Below, one piece after another: positions 25,375 through 33,262 of a stretch of 64,000 nucleotides of DNA. The translations under genes were made by a program, and so were the position numbers. Within the stretch, counting starts at the first letter, position 1; every line of letters starts with the position of its first letter. The DNA lies in assembly GCF_014649115.1 (NCBI RefSeq), contig NZ_BMSK01000031.1, forward strand, positions 17,253 through 81,252, given 5' to 3'. Below the pieces are notes generated by a model that saw nothing but the letters and a program-made list of their open reading frames with translations, ran no database searches and was not told where the DNA came from. This stretch comes from Streptomyces eurythermus (GTDB lineage Bacteria; Actinomycetota; Actinomycetes; Streptomycetales; Streptomycetaceae).

Positions 25375-26220
25375 TCAACCCTTTACTCCGGTGAGCGTCA
25401 CGCCTTCGACGAACGCCTTCTGGGCGAGGAAGAACACGAGGATGACGGGGGCCATGACCAGCACGGTCGCGGCCATGGTGAGGTTCCAGTCGGTGTGGTG
25501 GGCGCCCTTGAAGGACTCCAGGCCATAGGAGAGGGTCCAGGCGCCGGGGTTCTCGGACGCGTAGATCTGCGGGCCGAAGTAGTCGTTCCAGGCGTAGAAG
25601 AACTGGAAGAGGGCCACGGCCGCGATGCCCGGCCTGGCCATGGGCAGCACCACCCGCAGCAGGGTGCGCAGTTCGCCGCAGCCGTCGACCTTGGCCGCGT
25701 CCAGGTACTCGTCCGGGATCGTGGTCAGGAACTGGCGCAGCAGGAAGATGGAGAACGCGTCCCCGCACGCCATGGGGAGGATCAGCGGCCACAGGGTGCC
25801 GGACAGGCCGAGCTGCTTGGCCCAGAACAGGTACATCGGGATGACGACCACCTGGGGCGGCAGCATCATCATCGAGATCACCAGCATCAGCGACAGCTTG
25901 CGGCCCCGGAAGCGGAACTTGGCGAGCGCGTACGCCACCGGCAGCGAGGACACCACGGTCAGGACGGTGCCGAGGCCCGCGTAGAGCAGTGTGTTGCGCC
26001 ACCAGGTGAGGAAGCCGGGGGTGTCGAACACCTTCCGGTAGTTGCCCCACTCCCAGGTGTGCGGGACCAGGTCCCGGCTCAGGGCCTGGCTGTCGCTCAT
26101 CAGCGAGGTCAGGACCAGGAAGACGAAGGGCAGCGTGAAGAACAGCGCGGCGGCCACGCCCAGGGAGTGGACCGCGATCCACTGAAGAGATGCCTTGCGG
26201 CGGGTCATGTGTTCAGTCAC
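25375..26220 (-). CDS. csnG: CUT1 ABC transporter permease, chitosan operon
   Basis: Inner-membrane permease of 281 residues (MalG type) with six helices and the EAA loop segment EYLDAAKVDGCGELRTLLRV. GTG 26220 overlaps the end of the partner permease gene by 8 bases; ATG 26208, with AGGTGA eight bases upstream, may be the true start. It pairs with csnF and the csnE lipoprotein to import glucosamine oligosaccharides. No ATPase gene is in the operon, as in other Streptomyces CUT1 systems that share the multiple-sugar ATPase MsiK. Confidence 0.88.
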   Translation of the reverse strand: MTEHMTRRKASLQWIAVHSLGVAAALFFTLPFVFLVLTSLMSDSQALSRDLVPHTWEWGNYRKVFDTPGFLTWWRNTLLYAGLGTVLTVVSSLPVAYALAKFRFRGRKLSLMLVISMMMLPPQVVVIPMYLFWAKQLGLSGTLWPLILPMACGDAFSIFLLRQFLTTIPDEYLDAAKVDGCGELRTLLRVVLPMARPGIAAVALFQFFYAWNDYFGPQIYASENPGAWTLSYGLESFKGAHHTDWNLTMAATVLVMAPVILVFFLAQKAFVEGVTLTGVKG

Positions 26221-27154
26221 CTGCCTGGATCAGGCCGCCGCGGCGCCGCATCAGCAGCGCGGTGAACGCCATCGACAGGGCGAACAGCACCAGCGCCACC
26301 ACACACGCCGAGCCGTAGTCGAAGCGCTGGAAGCCGAGGTTGTAGACGAGCTGGGGGAGGGTGAGCGTCGACTTGTCGGGATAGCCGGGCTCGAACTGGG
26401 TGCCGGCGCCCTGGATCACCCCGGAGGCGACCTTCCCGGCGACCAGCGGCTGGGTGTAGTACTGCATCGTCTGGATCACTCCGGTGACGACGGCGAACAT
26501 CACGATCGGGGAGATGGCCGGCAGCGTCACGTACCGGAACCGCTGCCAGGCCGAGGCGCCGTCCAGCTGGGCCGCCTCGTACTGTTCCGCCGGTACGTCG
26601 AGCAGCGCGGCCATGAAGATCACCATCAGGTCGCCGATGCCCCACAGCGCCAGCAGGGTCAGCGCCGGCTTGGACCAGCCCGGGTCGCCGAACCAGCCCG
26701 GCGCGGGCAGCCCGGCCCGCTCCAGCAGGGAGTTCACCGGCCCGGTGCCCGGGTTGAGCAGGAACGCGAAGGCCATGGTGGCCGCGACCGGCGGGGCGAG
26801 GTAGGGCAGGTAGAACAGGGTGCGGAAGACACCCGTCGCCGTCTTGATCTTCGTGATGAGCAGGCCGACGCCCAGCCCGAAGACCACCCGCAGGCTCACC
26901 ATCACCACGACCAGCCACAGCGTGTTGCGCAGCGCGGGCCAGAACAGCGGGTAGTGCTCGAAGACGTAGACCCAGTTGCGGCCGCCGGTCCACTCCGGCG
27001 GCCGGAAGCCGTCGTAGTGCATGAAGGAGAAGTAGACGGTCGAGATCAGCGGGTAGGCGAAGAACACCGCGAAGCCGACGAGCCAGGGCGCCATGAAGGC
27101 GAGCGTGCGCAGGGTCGCGCGGCGGCGCTTGGCCGCCAGGGTGCCGGCGCTCAT
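26213..27154 (-). CDS. csnF: CUT1 ABC transporter permease, chitosan operon
   Basis: Inner-membrane permease of 313 residues (MalF type, six helices). ATG 27154 overlaps the csnE stop by 4 bases, which decides the start; the open frame upstream to 27682 is antisense-like in quality and lies inside csnE. The EAA loop is EQYEAAQLDGASAWQRFRYV. Starts with a basic cytoplasmic stretch (AAKRRRATLR) then LAFMAPWLVGFAVFFAYPLI. Partner of csnG; ATP hydrolysis is presumably supplied by MsiK encoded elsewhere. Confidence 0.88.
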   Translation of the reverse strand: MSAGTLAAKRRRATLRTLAFMAPWLVGFAVFFAYPLISTVYFSFMHYDGFRPPEWTGGRNWVYVFEHYPLFWPALRNTLWLVVVMVSLRVVFGLGVGLLITKIKTATGVFRTLFYLPYLAPPVAATMAFAFLLNPGTGPVNSLLERAGLPAPGWFGDPGWSKPALTLLALWGIGDLMVIFMAALLDVPAEQYEAAQLDGASAWQRFRYVTLPAISPIVMFAVVTGVIQTMQYYTQPLVAGKVASGVIQGAGTQFEPGYPDKSTLTLPQLVYNLGFQRFDYGSACVVALVLFALSMAFTALLMRRRGGLIQAGD

Positions 27155-28497
27155 GGCCGCGCCTGCACGATGTCGGTGTCGATCTGCGCGGCCGTCTTCT
27201 CCAGCCCGGCCTTCAGGTCGGTGGCCTTGCCGCTCTCGTAGTCGTAGCCGAACTGCTGGATCGTCACCAGGTACACCCCGCCGTTGACGGAGGCGGGCGC
27301 GGAGGTGGACCAGGGGTTGGCGGCGATGTCCAGGAACGTCTTGAACCGCGGGTCGTACTTCAGCTTCGGGGACTTCAGCGCGGCCAGCGTGGAGGGCACG
27401 TTGTGGATGTCGTTGGCGAAGCCGGTCACCGCGTCCGTGTCCGTGGTGACGTACTTGACGAACTCCCAGGCCGCGTTCTGCTTGCGGCTGGTGGCGGCGA
27501 TGCCCGCGATGGTGCCGGTGATGTAGCCCTTGCCGTACTCGTCGGCCCGGTCGTCCGGGACGGGCAGCGGGGCCACCCCGATCTCGAAGTCCGGGTTCGC
27601 CTCCTCGGCCATCCCGAGCCGCCACTCGCCGTCCATCTGCATGGCGACCTGACCGGTGTGGAAGGGGTGTTTGGGTCCCCACTCGTCGCCCAGGGTGGAC
27701 CGGAACCGCTCCAGCCTGCGGAATCCGCCGAGTTCGTCCACGAGCTTCTTCTGAAGCGTGAACGCCTGCGCGAACGCCGGGTCCTTGGCGACGTTCGACT
27801 TGCCGTCCTTGTCGAAGTACGCCGGGGAGAACTGGCCGAGGTAGTGCTCGGTGGTGGACTCCCAGCCGTGGTAGTTCGGCATGAACCCGAGCTGCCGGTA
27901 GCCGTCGCCCTGCCGGACGGTCAGCTTCCTGGCGTCGGCGAGGAACTCGGACCAGGTCCTCGGCGGCCGGGTGATGCCCGCCTTCGCGAACGCCGTCTTG
28001 TTGTAGTAGAGCCCGTACGCGTCACCGAGCAGCGGGACCGCGCAGCGGTCGCCTTCGAACGCCGTGTACTCGGTCATGGGCTTCGGGAACGTCTTCTCCG
28101 GGTCGATCCCGGACTTGGCGAAGAAGGGGTTCAGGTCCACCAGGGCGCCCGAGGAGCAGAACCGGCCGACGTTGTTGGTGGTGAACGAGGAGATCACGTC
28201 CGGGGCCCGGTCGCCGCCCGCCCGCAGCGCCTGGTTGATCTTGTCGTCGGTCATGTTCCCGACGACCTTCACATGGATGTTGGGGTGCGCCCGCTCGAAC
28301 CCGGCGACCATCGACCGCACGGCCTTCACCTCGTTCGGCGCGCTCCAGGCGTGCCAGAAGGCGATCGTGGCCTCCTTCGAGGGGTCGTCCGTGGCGCTTC
28401 CGACGGCCTGGCCGGTACACGCGGTGGTGAGCAGCACCGCGCCGGCGGCCAGGATGAAAGCCGCTTTTCGGGCGGCTCTGGGTATGGGTGTGGGCAT
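27151..28497 (-). CDS. csnE: Solute-binding lipoprotein, chitosan-oligosaccharide transporter
   Basis: Cluster B substrate-binding protein of 448 residues. The signal peptide ends in a lipobox (VLLTTAC), giving a lipid-anchored Cys27. The binding domain has ATIAFWHAWSAPNEVKAV, VVGNMTDDKINQALRAGGD and VAMQMDGEWRLGM. Start is 51 bases after csnR, and GGGAGACC lies upstream of ATG 28497. In S. coelicolor the orthologous CsnE was shown to take part in uptake of glucosamine oligosaccharides. Orthology here rests on matching operon order, which I could not test by alignment. Confidence 0.88.
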   Translation of the reverse strand: MPTPIPRAARKAAFILAAGAVLLTTACTGQAVGSATDDPSKEATIAFWHAWSAPNEVKAVRSMVAGFERAHPNIHVKVVGNMTDDKINQALRAGGDRAPDVISSFTTNNVGRFCSSGALVDLNPFFAKSGIDPEKTFPKPMTEYTAFEGDRCAVPLLGDAYGLYYNKTAFAKAGITRPPRTWSEFLADARKLTVRQGDGYRQLGFMPNYHGWESTTEHYLGQFSPAYFDKDGKSNVAKDPAFAQAFTLQKKLVDELGGFRRLERFRSTLGDEWGPKHPFHTGQVAMQMDGEWRLGMAEEANPDFEIGVAPLPVPDDRADEYGKGYITGTIAGIAATSRKQNAAWEFVKYVTTDTDAVTGFANDIHNVPSTLAALKSPKLKYDPRFKTFLDIAANPWSTSAPASVNGGVYLVTIQQFGYDYESGKATDLKAGLEKTAAQIDTDIVQARP

Positions 28498-28548
28498 GAC
28501 GAGGTCTCCCAGGGGACGGGGGGTGAGGAGGGGGAAGGCCGGGGGCGC

Positions 28549-29760
28549 TCAGCGCGAGGTGTCGAAGACCTCGTCGCGGGTGGCGGCGAGCGCGGACTCC
28601 AGCGCGCCGCGCAGCACGGGGTGTTCGCGGACCTCGCCGACGACCAGCCGGGGCCTGGCCGCGGCCAGCTCCGCCAGTTCGGTCTGGACGAGGGCCCGCA
28701 GCACCTCGCCGCCGGCCGTCAGCGCGGAGCCGCTGAGCACGACGAGTTCGGGATCGAGGACGGAGACGAGCGAGGCGAGGCCGGTGGCCAGCCGGGTGGC
28801 GTAGGCCCGCAGCAGTTCCCGGTGGGGGCCGTCGGCGTGGTCGGCGGCGCGGGCCACGAGGAGGGCGGCGGCCTCGGCGTGCGGTCCCGTGGGCACGTCG
28901 GATATGCCCAGGTCCCGGGCCAGTCCCGGCAGCGCCTGGGAGCCGGCCAGCTCCTGGTAGCCGCCGCTGCCCGCCCGGCCGACGTGCCGCACCAGCGGGG
29001 CGCCGGGCACCGGCAGGAAGCCGACCTCGCCGGCGCCGCCGGTCCAGCCGCGGTGCAGCCGGCCGCCCAGCACCAGGGCCGCGCCCAGCCCCTCCTGGTT
29101 CCACAGCAGCACGAAGTCCTCGTGGCCGCGGGCCGCGCCCAGCCGCTGTTCGGCCACGGCAGCGAGGTTGACGTCGTTCTCGTACTCCACCGGCATCGGC
29201 AGCGCCGCCGCGAGCTCGTCCAGCAGCGTGGGGGAGTGCCAGCCGGGCAGGTGGGAGGCGTAGCGCAGCCGCCCGGTGCCCGGGTCGAAGGCGCCCGGGG
29301 TGCCGATGACCAGCCGGCGCACATCGGACCGGGCGAGCCCGGCGGCCTCGACCGCGCCGTCGAGGGCGTCGGTCACCTGCCGTACGACCGGCCGCGCGGG
29401 CCGCCGGCCCGGGGTGGGCAGCTCGTACTCGCCGACCGTGCGGCCGGTGATGTCGGCGACGGCGGCCCGGATGCGCTGCGGGGTGACGTCGAGCCCGGCG
29501 GCGTACGCCACGCCCGGATCGATCGCGTACAGCTGGGCGTTGGGGCCCGGCCGGCCCTCGCTGGTGCCGGTCACCCGGACCAGTCCGGCCGCCTCCAGGC
29601 GGGCCAGCAGCTGGGAGGCGGTGGGCTTGGACAGGCCGGTGAGCTTGCCGATCCGGGTGCGCGACAGCGGCCCGTGCGCCAGTAGCAGGTCCAGGGCGGC
29701 GCGGTCGTTCATGGCGCGCAGGACGCGCGGGGTGCCCGGCGTACCGGCGGTTCCTGCCAT
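28549..29760 (-). CDS. csnR: ROK-family repressor of the chitosan operon
   Basis: Transcription regulator of 403 residues: N-terminal winged helix (DLLLAHGPLSRTRIGKLTG, with recognition helix SKPTASQLLARLEAAG) followed by a ROK sugar-binding domain (AGLDVTPQRIRAAVADITG, YENDVNLAAVAEQRLG, GGAGEVGFLPVPG). The usual ROK zinc-binding Cys cluster is not seen. First gene of csnR-E-F-G-H-K, all on one strand with short gaps or overlaps. A 13-bp palindrome AGGAAAGTTTCCT sits 105 bases upstream of ATG 29760. In Streptomyces CsnR represses this operon and the secreted chitosanase gene and is released by chitosan oligosaccharides. Gene order regulator, binding protein, permease, permease, GH4, kinase is the same as in S. 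coelicolor. Confidence 0.9.
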   Translation of the reverse strand: MAGTAGTPGTPRVLRAMNDRAALDLLLAHGPLSRTRIGKLTGLSKPTASQLLARLEAAGLVRVTGTSEGRPGPNAQLYAIDPGVAYAAGLDVTPQRIRAAVADITGRTVGEYELPTPGRRPARPVVRQVTDALDGAVEAAGLARSDVRRLVIGTPGAFDPGTGRLRYASHLPGWHSPTLLDELAAALPMPVEYENDVNLAAVAEQRLGAARGHEDFVLLWNQEGLGAALVLGGRLHRGWTGGAGEVGFLPVPGAPLVRHVGRAGSGGYQELAGSQALPGLARDLGISDVPTGPHAEAAALLVARAADHADGPHRELLRAYATRLATGLASLVSVLDPELVVLSGSALTAGGEVLRALVQTELAELAAARPRLVVGEVREHPVLRGALESALAATRDEVFDTSR

Positions 29761-29864
29761 GGGGGTTCCACACCTGCCTCTCCAGCCGCCCAGCTTTTCA
29801 GTGACCCGGGGGAGGCGTCCAGTCCTTGATCGACGGACCCATGAAGATCACTGCGGTCATTGTT

Positions 29865-29877
29865 AGGAAAGTTTCCT
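29865..29877 (-). promoter_or_regulatory. ROK/CsnR-type operator
   Basis: AGGAAAGTTTCCT is a perfect 6-1-6 palindrome within GTTAGGAAAGTTTCCTGTT. This is the sequence type bound by CsnR and related Streptomyces ROK repressors. It lies 105 bases upstream of csnR and is the likely autoregulatory operator. Confidence 0.85.
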
Positions 29878-29935
29878 GTTCGGTGGGAGGAACGTAAGCC
29901 GAGGGCGAAGGGGGCGTCAATAGGCGTCAATGGCA

Positions 29936-29977
29936 GCGGCCCCTTGGGCAACGTTGTCGTTGTTTCCAAGGGGCCGC
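29936..29977 (-). terminator. Hairpin downstream of the Uma2 gene
   Basis: GCGGCCCCTTGG (29936-29947) pairs perfectly with CCAAGGGGCCGC (29966-29977) over an 18-base loop. It lies 19 bases past the Uma2 stop and upstream of the csnR control region, so it should insulate the csn operon. Confidence 0.75.
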
Positions 29978-29995
29978 GGGGGCCGGGGCTCGGCT

Positions 29996-30649
29996 CTAGA
30001 CGAAGGGGGCGGTGTCCAGGGCGGGGTACGGCGCCGGGAGGGGGAGCGGGTCGCCGAGGGTGACCTTGGTGTCGGAGCTGTAGTAGGCGTCGACGGAGGC
30101 GTCGTCCTCGTCCTCGTCGGCCTTCTCGGGGCGGACCGGGTCCGTGTAGCAGTGGGCCGTCTTGGCGTGGCGGTCGATGAGGACGTAGACGGGGATGCCG
30201 GCGGCGGCGTAGGTACGGAGCTTGGGGCCGGTGTCGGTCTCGTGGTTGGTGGAGGTCACCTCGCCGACGAGGGCGAGCATGTCGACCGGGTACCAGCCCC
30301 GGTGCGCCTTGCGGTACGACTCGTCGAGCTCGGAGGCCTTGCGGCGGCGTACGTAGAAGTCCGGGGCGACCAGCGCCGTGGTGGCGCCGTCCTTGTCGGC
30401 GGCGCGGAAGCCGCTGCCGAAGCCGACGAGATGGACGCCGGCCGTGCGGAACTGGAGGTACAGCTCGCCGATGCCGTCATTGTGGTTTTCGTCAGGTTGC
30501 GGCGGCACGTAGACCGTCCCCTCGACATACTCGGGCCGAATCGGCATCGGCGACGCCGCTTCGAGCTTGCTCAACAAGTCGATGGGGTCCACCTGCGGCT
30601 GCGGCACGACCGGTTCCATGATCGGCTCCATGATCGGTTCGGCGCTCAT
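29996..30649 (-). CDS. Uma2-family (DUF820) PD-(D/E)XK nuclease-like protein
   Basis: Protein of 217 residues; ATG 30649 has GAGGAG five bases upstream. After a short repeat-containing leader (MSAEPIMEPIMEPV), the Uma2 fold is recognisable: VEGTVYVPPQPDENHN, LVAPDFYVRR with the metal-binding Asp, MLALVGEVTSTNHETD with the Glu of the (D/E)XK site, and YAAAGIPVYVLID. The family is very common in Streptomyces, in many copies per genome, and is predicted to be a restriction-like endonuclease of unknown role. The C-terminal part contains an acidic loop (EKADEDEDDASVD). Monocistronic by spacing. Confidence 0.88.
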   Translation of the reverse strand: MSAEPIMEPIMEPVVPQPQVDPIDLLSKLEAASPMPIRPEYVEGTVYVPPQPDENHNDGIGELYLQFRTAGVHLVGFGSGFRAADKDGATTALVAPDFYVRRRKASELDESYRKAHRGWYPVDMLALVGEVTSTNHETDTGPKLRTYAAAGIPVYVLIDRHAKTAHCYTDPVRPEKADEDEDDASVDAYYSSDTKVTLGDPLPLPAPYPALDTAPFV

Positions 30650-30782
30650 CGCTTCTCCTCGTCACGCTGATGCCAGGCTAAGCCCGCGTCGGGCGCCCCG
30701 GCAGAACGATGGGGCAGTCCGTGCGCCACCGCGCCGGAACGCCCCATCTGTTCACTCGAACGAGTGTGCTGAAACCGTTCCC

Positions 30783-31895
30783 CTATTTCGCCGGCGGTGC
30801 CGGTCGCTGGGTGACGATCGGGGACGCCGCCGCCGACTGCGGCGAGTCCGCGTTGGAGTACACCGAGGGGGCCGCCACCGTCGCCGTCGGGTCCGGGGCC
30901 TCCTCGGCGTCCTCGACCGCCGTCGCGCCGCCCACGATCCGGATGCTCGCCGCGTCGAACGCCCGCTTGATCCGCCAGCGCAGTTCCCGCTCCACCGTCA
31001 CCGACTTGCCCGGCATGGTCTTCGCCGAGACCCGCACCACCATGGAGTCGATCAGCACCGAGTCCAGGCCGAGGACCTCCACCGGGCCCCACAGCAGCTC
31101 GTTCCAGGGCTCTTCCCGGCTCATCCGCTCGGCGACCTCGTCCAGCGTGGCCTTGACCCGGTCCAGGTCCTCGCTCGCCCGGACGGTCACGTCGACCCCG
31201 GCCGTCGCCCAGCCCTGCGACAGGTTCCCGATCCGCTTGACCTCGCCGTTGCGGACGTACCAGATCTCCCCGCTCGCGCCGCGCAGCTTGGTCACCCGCA
31301 GCCCGACCTCGATCACCTCGCCGGTGGCCACGCCCGCGTCGATCACGTCACCGACGCCGTACTGGTCCTCCAGGATCATGAACACGCCGGACAGGAAGTC
31401 CGTGACCAGGTTGCGCGCGCCGAAACCGATCGCCACACCCGCGACACCGGCCGACGCCAGCAGCGGCGCCAGGTTGATCTCGAAGGTGGACAGCACCATC
31501 AGCGCCGCCGTGCCGAGGATCAGGAAGCTCGCCACCGAGCGCAGCACCGAGCCGATCGCCGCCGAGCGCTGCCGCCGCCGCTCGGCGTTGACCAGCAGCC
31601 CGCCCAGCGCGGTGCCGTCCACGGCCTGCGCGGTACGGCCCATCCGGTCGATCAGCTGGGTGATCGCCCGCCGCACCGCCGCCCGCAGCGCCACCGCCAC
31701 GATCACGATCAGCAGGATCCTCAGGCCCATCGCGAGCCACGTCGACCAGTTCTGCTCCACCCAGCTCGCCGCGTTCGTCGCGCTCTCCTGGGCGTCCTGG
31801 AGCGTCGGCACGGCCGGGCTCGTCGACTGCGACGGCGACGGCGACGGGGACGGCGACGCGCCGGCGGTCACGAGGAGGGCGGGCAGGGACGACAC
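30783..31895 (-). CDS. MscS-family mechanosensitive ion channel
   Basis: Membrane channel of 370 residues. GTG 31895 is chosen because CTGGAGG lies eight bases upstream; the open frame runs to 32297 without coding quality. A Ser/Pro-rich N-terminus (SPSPSPSQSTSPAVP) precedes three helices: WLAMGLRILLIVIVAVAL, SVASFLILGTAALMVLSTF and the pore helix APLLASAGVAGVAIGFGARN. The MscS beta domain (EDQYGVGDVIDAG, VTKLRGASGEIWYVRNGEV) and C-terminal alpha/beta domain follow. The channel opens on membrane tension and releases solutes after hypo-osmotic shock. The C-terminal tail is Ala/Ser/Pro-rich and probably disordered. Confidence 0.93.
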   Translation of the reverse strand: MSSLPALLVTAGASPSPSPSPSQSTSPAVPTLQDAQESATNAASWVEQNWSTWLAMGLRILLIVIVAVALRAAVRRAITQLIDRMGRTAQAVDGTALGGLLVNAERRRQRSAAIGSVLRSVASFLILGTAALMVLSTFEINLAPLLASAGVAGVAIGFGARNLVTDFLSGVFMILEDQYGVGDVIDAGVATGEVIEVGLRVTKLRGASGEIWYVRNGEVKRIGNLSQGWATAGVDVTVRASEDLDRVKATLDEVAERMSREEPWNELLWGPVEVLGLDSVLIDSMVVRVSAKTMPGKSVTVERELRWRIKRAFDAASIRIVGGATAVEDAEEAPDPTATVAAPSVYSNADSPQSAAASPIVTQRPAPPAK

Positions 31896-32208
31896 GGCAG
31901 GTACCTCCAGGTGCTGCGCGGTCCGTACCGGCGGGGGCAAGGTCACGAAAAGGTCACCGGTCGGACGGAACCACCACACTAACGGGGCAGCGCGGGTGTC
32001 CCCCGCCGTTCCGTGCGGCGGGCGCGCAGGAGAGACACGGCTCACGCGGGCTTGAACAGGGCGTGGTCCGGGGGATGAATCAGATGTGGTCGAAAACACT
32101 CTCAGCCCGTTACCGGGACATGGTGGCGCTTCCACCAGGCATGAGGGGAGACTGACTGCAGATCGTCCCGGCGCGAGCCACGCGCCGCCGACGCCCAAGG
32201 AGGCACCC
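31896..32208. other. Divergent intergenic region
   Basis: 313 bases between the start codons of the channel and HNH genes. It holds both promoters. GGTGGCGCTTCCACC at 32121-32135 can form a small hairpin; no known operator is seen. Confidence 0.45.
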
Positions 32209-32745
32209 GTGCCGCATGTCCTGGTCCTCAACGCGTCGTACGAGCCGCTCGGCGTCGTACCGCTCCGCCGCGCGCTCGTCCTCGTCCTGGAGAACAAGGC
32301 CGTCTCCCTCGAGGAATCCGGCGCCTATCTGCACAGCGCGACCGTCACCCTCCCCGCACCCAGCGTGGTCCGGCTCAAGCGATTCGTCCGGGTCCCCTAC
32401 CGGGGACCCGTCCCGTTGACCCGCCGTGCGCTCTTCGCGCGCGACGGGGGCCGGTGCATGTACTGCGGTGGCGTCGCAACCAGCGTCGACCACGTCATCC
32501 CGCGCAGCCGCGGGGGCAAGCACGTCTGGGACAACGTGGTGGCCTCCTGCCGCCGCTGCAACCACGTCAAGGCCGACCGCCACCTGGTCGAGCTGGGCTG
32601 GCGGCTGCGGCACAAGCCGGCTCCGCCGACGGGGCTCGCCTGGCGCATCATCGGCACCGGCCACCGGGACCCGCGCTGGCTGCCGTACCTGCAGCCGTAC
32701 GGCGCGGACGACGCCCTGGCCCGGATCGACGGAGTGTCGGCCTAG
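32209..32745 (+). CDS. HNH endonuclease-like protein
   Basis: Protein of 178 residues from GTG 32209, with AAGGAGG six bases upstream. The C-terminal two-thirds is an HNH module: CMYCGG, DHVIPRSRGGKHVWDN and CRRCNHVKADR, giving the two CxxC zinc pairs and the HNH catalytic residues. The N-terminal part (VLVLNASYEPLGVVPLRRAL) is typical of a widely conserved actinobacterial HNH family found outside mobile elements, whose role is unknown but likely DNA maintenance. It is divergent from the channel gene. Confidence 0.92.
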   Translation: MPHVLVLNASYEPLGVVPLRRALVLVLENKAVSLEESGAYLHSATVTLPAPSVVRLKRFVRVPYRGPVPLTRRALFARDGGRCMYCGGVATSVDHVIPRSRGGKHVWDNVVASCRRCNHVKADRHLVELGWRLRHKPAPPTGLAWRIIGTGHRDPRWLPYLQPYGADDALARIDGVSA

Positions 32746-32836
32746 AACGGAGCGCCCGCCCGGGTCCGGGCCGGTGCGCCTACGCCCGGCGGGCGGGCCG
32801 GGCCGCCCGGGGCGCGCTCCGCCGGTCACCGGGAGC

Positions 32837-32924
32837 GATGCCGGATCACCCGGGGGTCGATGCCGGCTCACCCGGGGACCGATGCCGGCTCACCGAGGGA
32901 CCGATGCCGGATCACCCGGGCGCC
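32837..32924. repeat. Four tandem 22-bp repeats
   Basis: Four head-to-tail copies of a 22-base unit start with GATGCCGG at 32837, 32859, 32881 and 32903. They differ at one to four positions; the core GATGCCGGNTCACC is invariant. They lie between the HNH gene and the small PLTSE-repeat gene, outside any gene. No spacers, so not CRISPR. Confidence 0.9.
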
Positions 32925-33022
32925 GGTCATCCGTCGCGCGTGGGCGCGGGCTCACGGGGTAGGCCTGCCGTAACCCGGCCACGGCCGACCCGTGGCACCC
33001 GCACACCGACAAGGAGGCCCCC

Positions 33023-33262
33023 GTGGCCGCTCGCCTCACGATCCCGGCCCCGTCCAAACCCGTGGCGGCGCCGTCCGCCGAGCCCGGCCAGGCGCCGCTG
33101 TGCGTCTTCAGCGCGGAGAGCGCGTCGGCGCAGGCCCCGCTGACCAGCGAGCCGCCGCTGCCCGACGCCGAGCCGCTCACCAGCGAGCCCCCGCTCGCCG
33201 AGGCCACCCCGCTGACCAGCGAGGCCGACCCGGTCCCGGACTTCTGCGCGTCGGGGCTGTAG
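33023..33262 (+). CDS. Small PLTSE-repeat protein coupled to malQ
   Basis: Protein of 79 residues from GTG 33023, which has AAGGAGG six bases upstream. Nearly every codon ends in G or C, so it is real coding sequence. The C-terminal half has three spaced copies of PLTSE (APLTSEPPLPDAEPLTSEPP, then TPLTSEADP). Two Cys residues occur: one in PLCVFSAES and one in the C-terminal FCASGL. No signal peptide or helix. Its TAG stop is immediately followed by the malQ ATG, so malQ translation probably depends on it. No family recognised. It could be a regulatory leader, a small partner of MalQ, or a peptide precursor; none of these is shown by the sequence. Confidence 0.7.
   Translation: MAARLTIPAPSKPVAAPSAEPGQAPLCVFSAESASAQAPLTSEPPLPDAEPLTSEPPLAEATPLTSEADPVPDFCASGL

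Noticed and set aside
32837..32924. CRISPR array or REP element
   Set aside because: Units of 22 bases are contiguous without spacers and are not palindromic.
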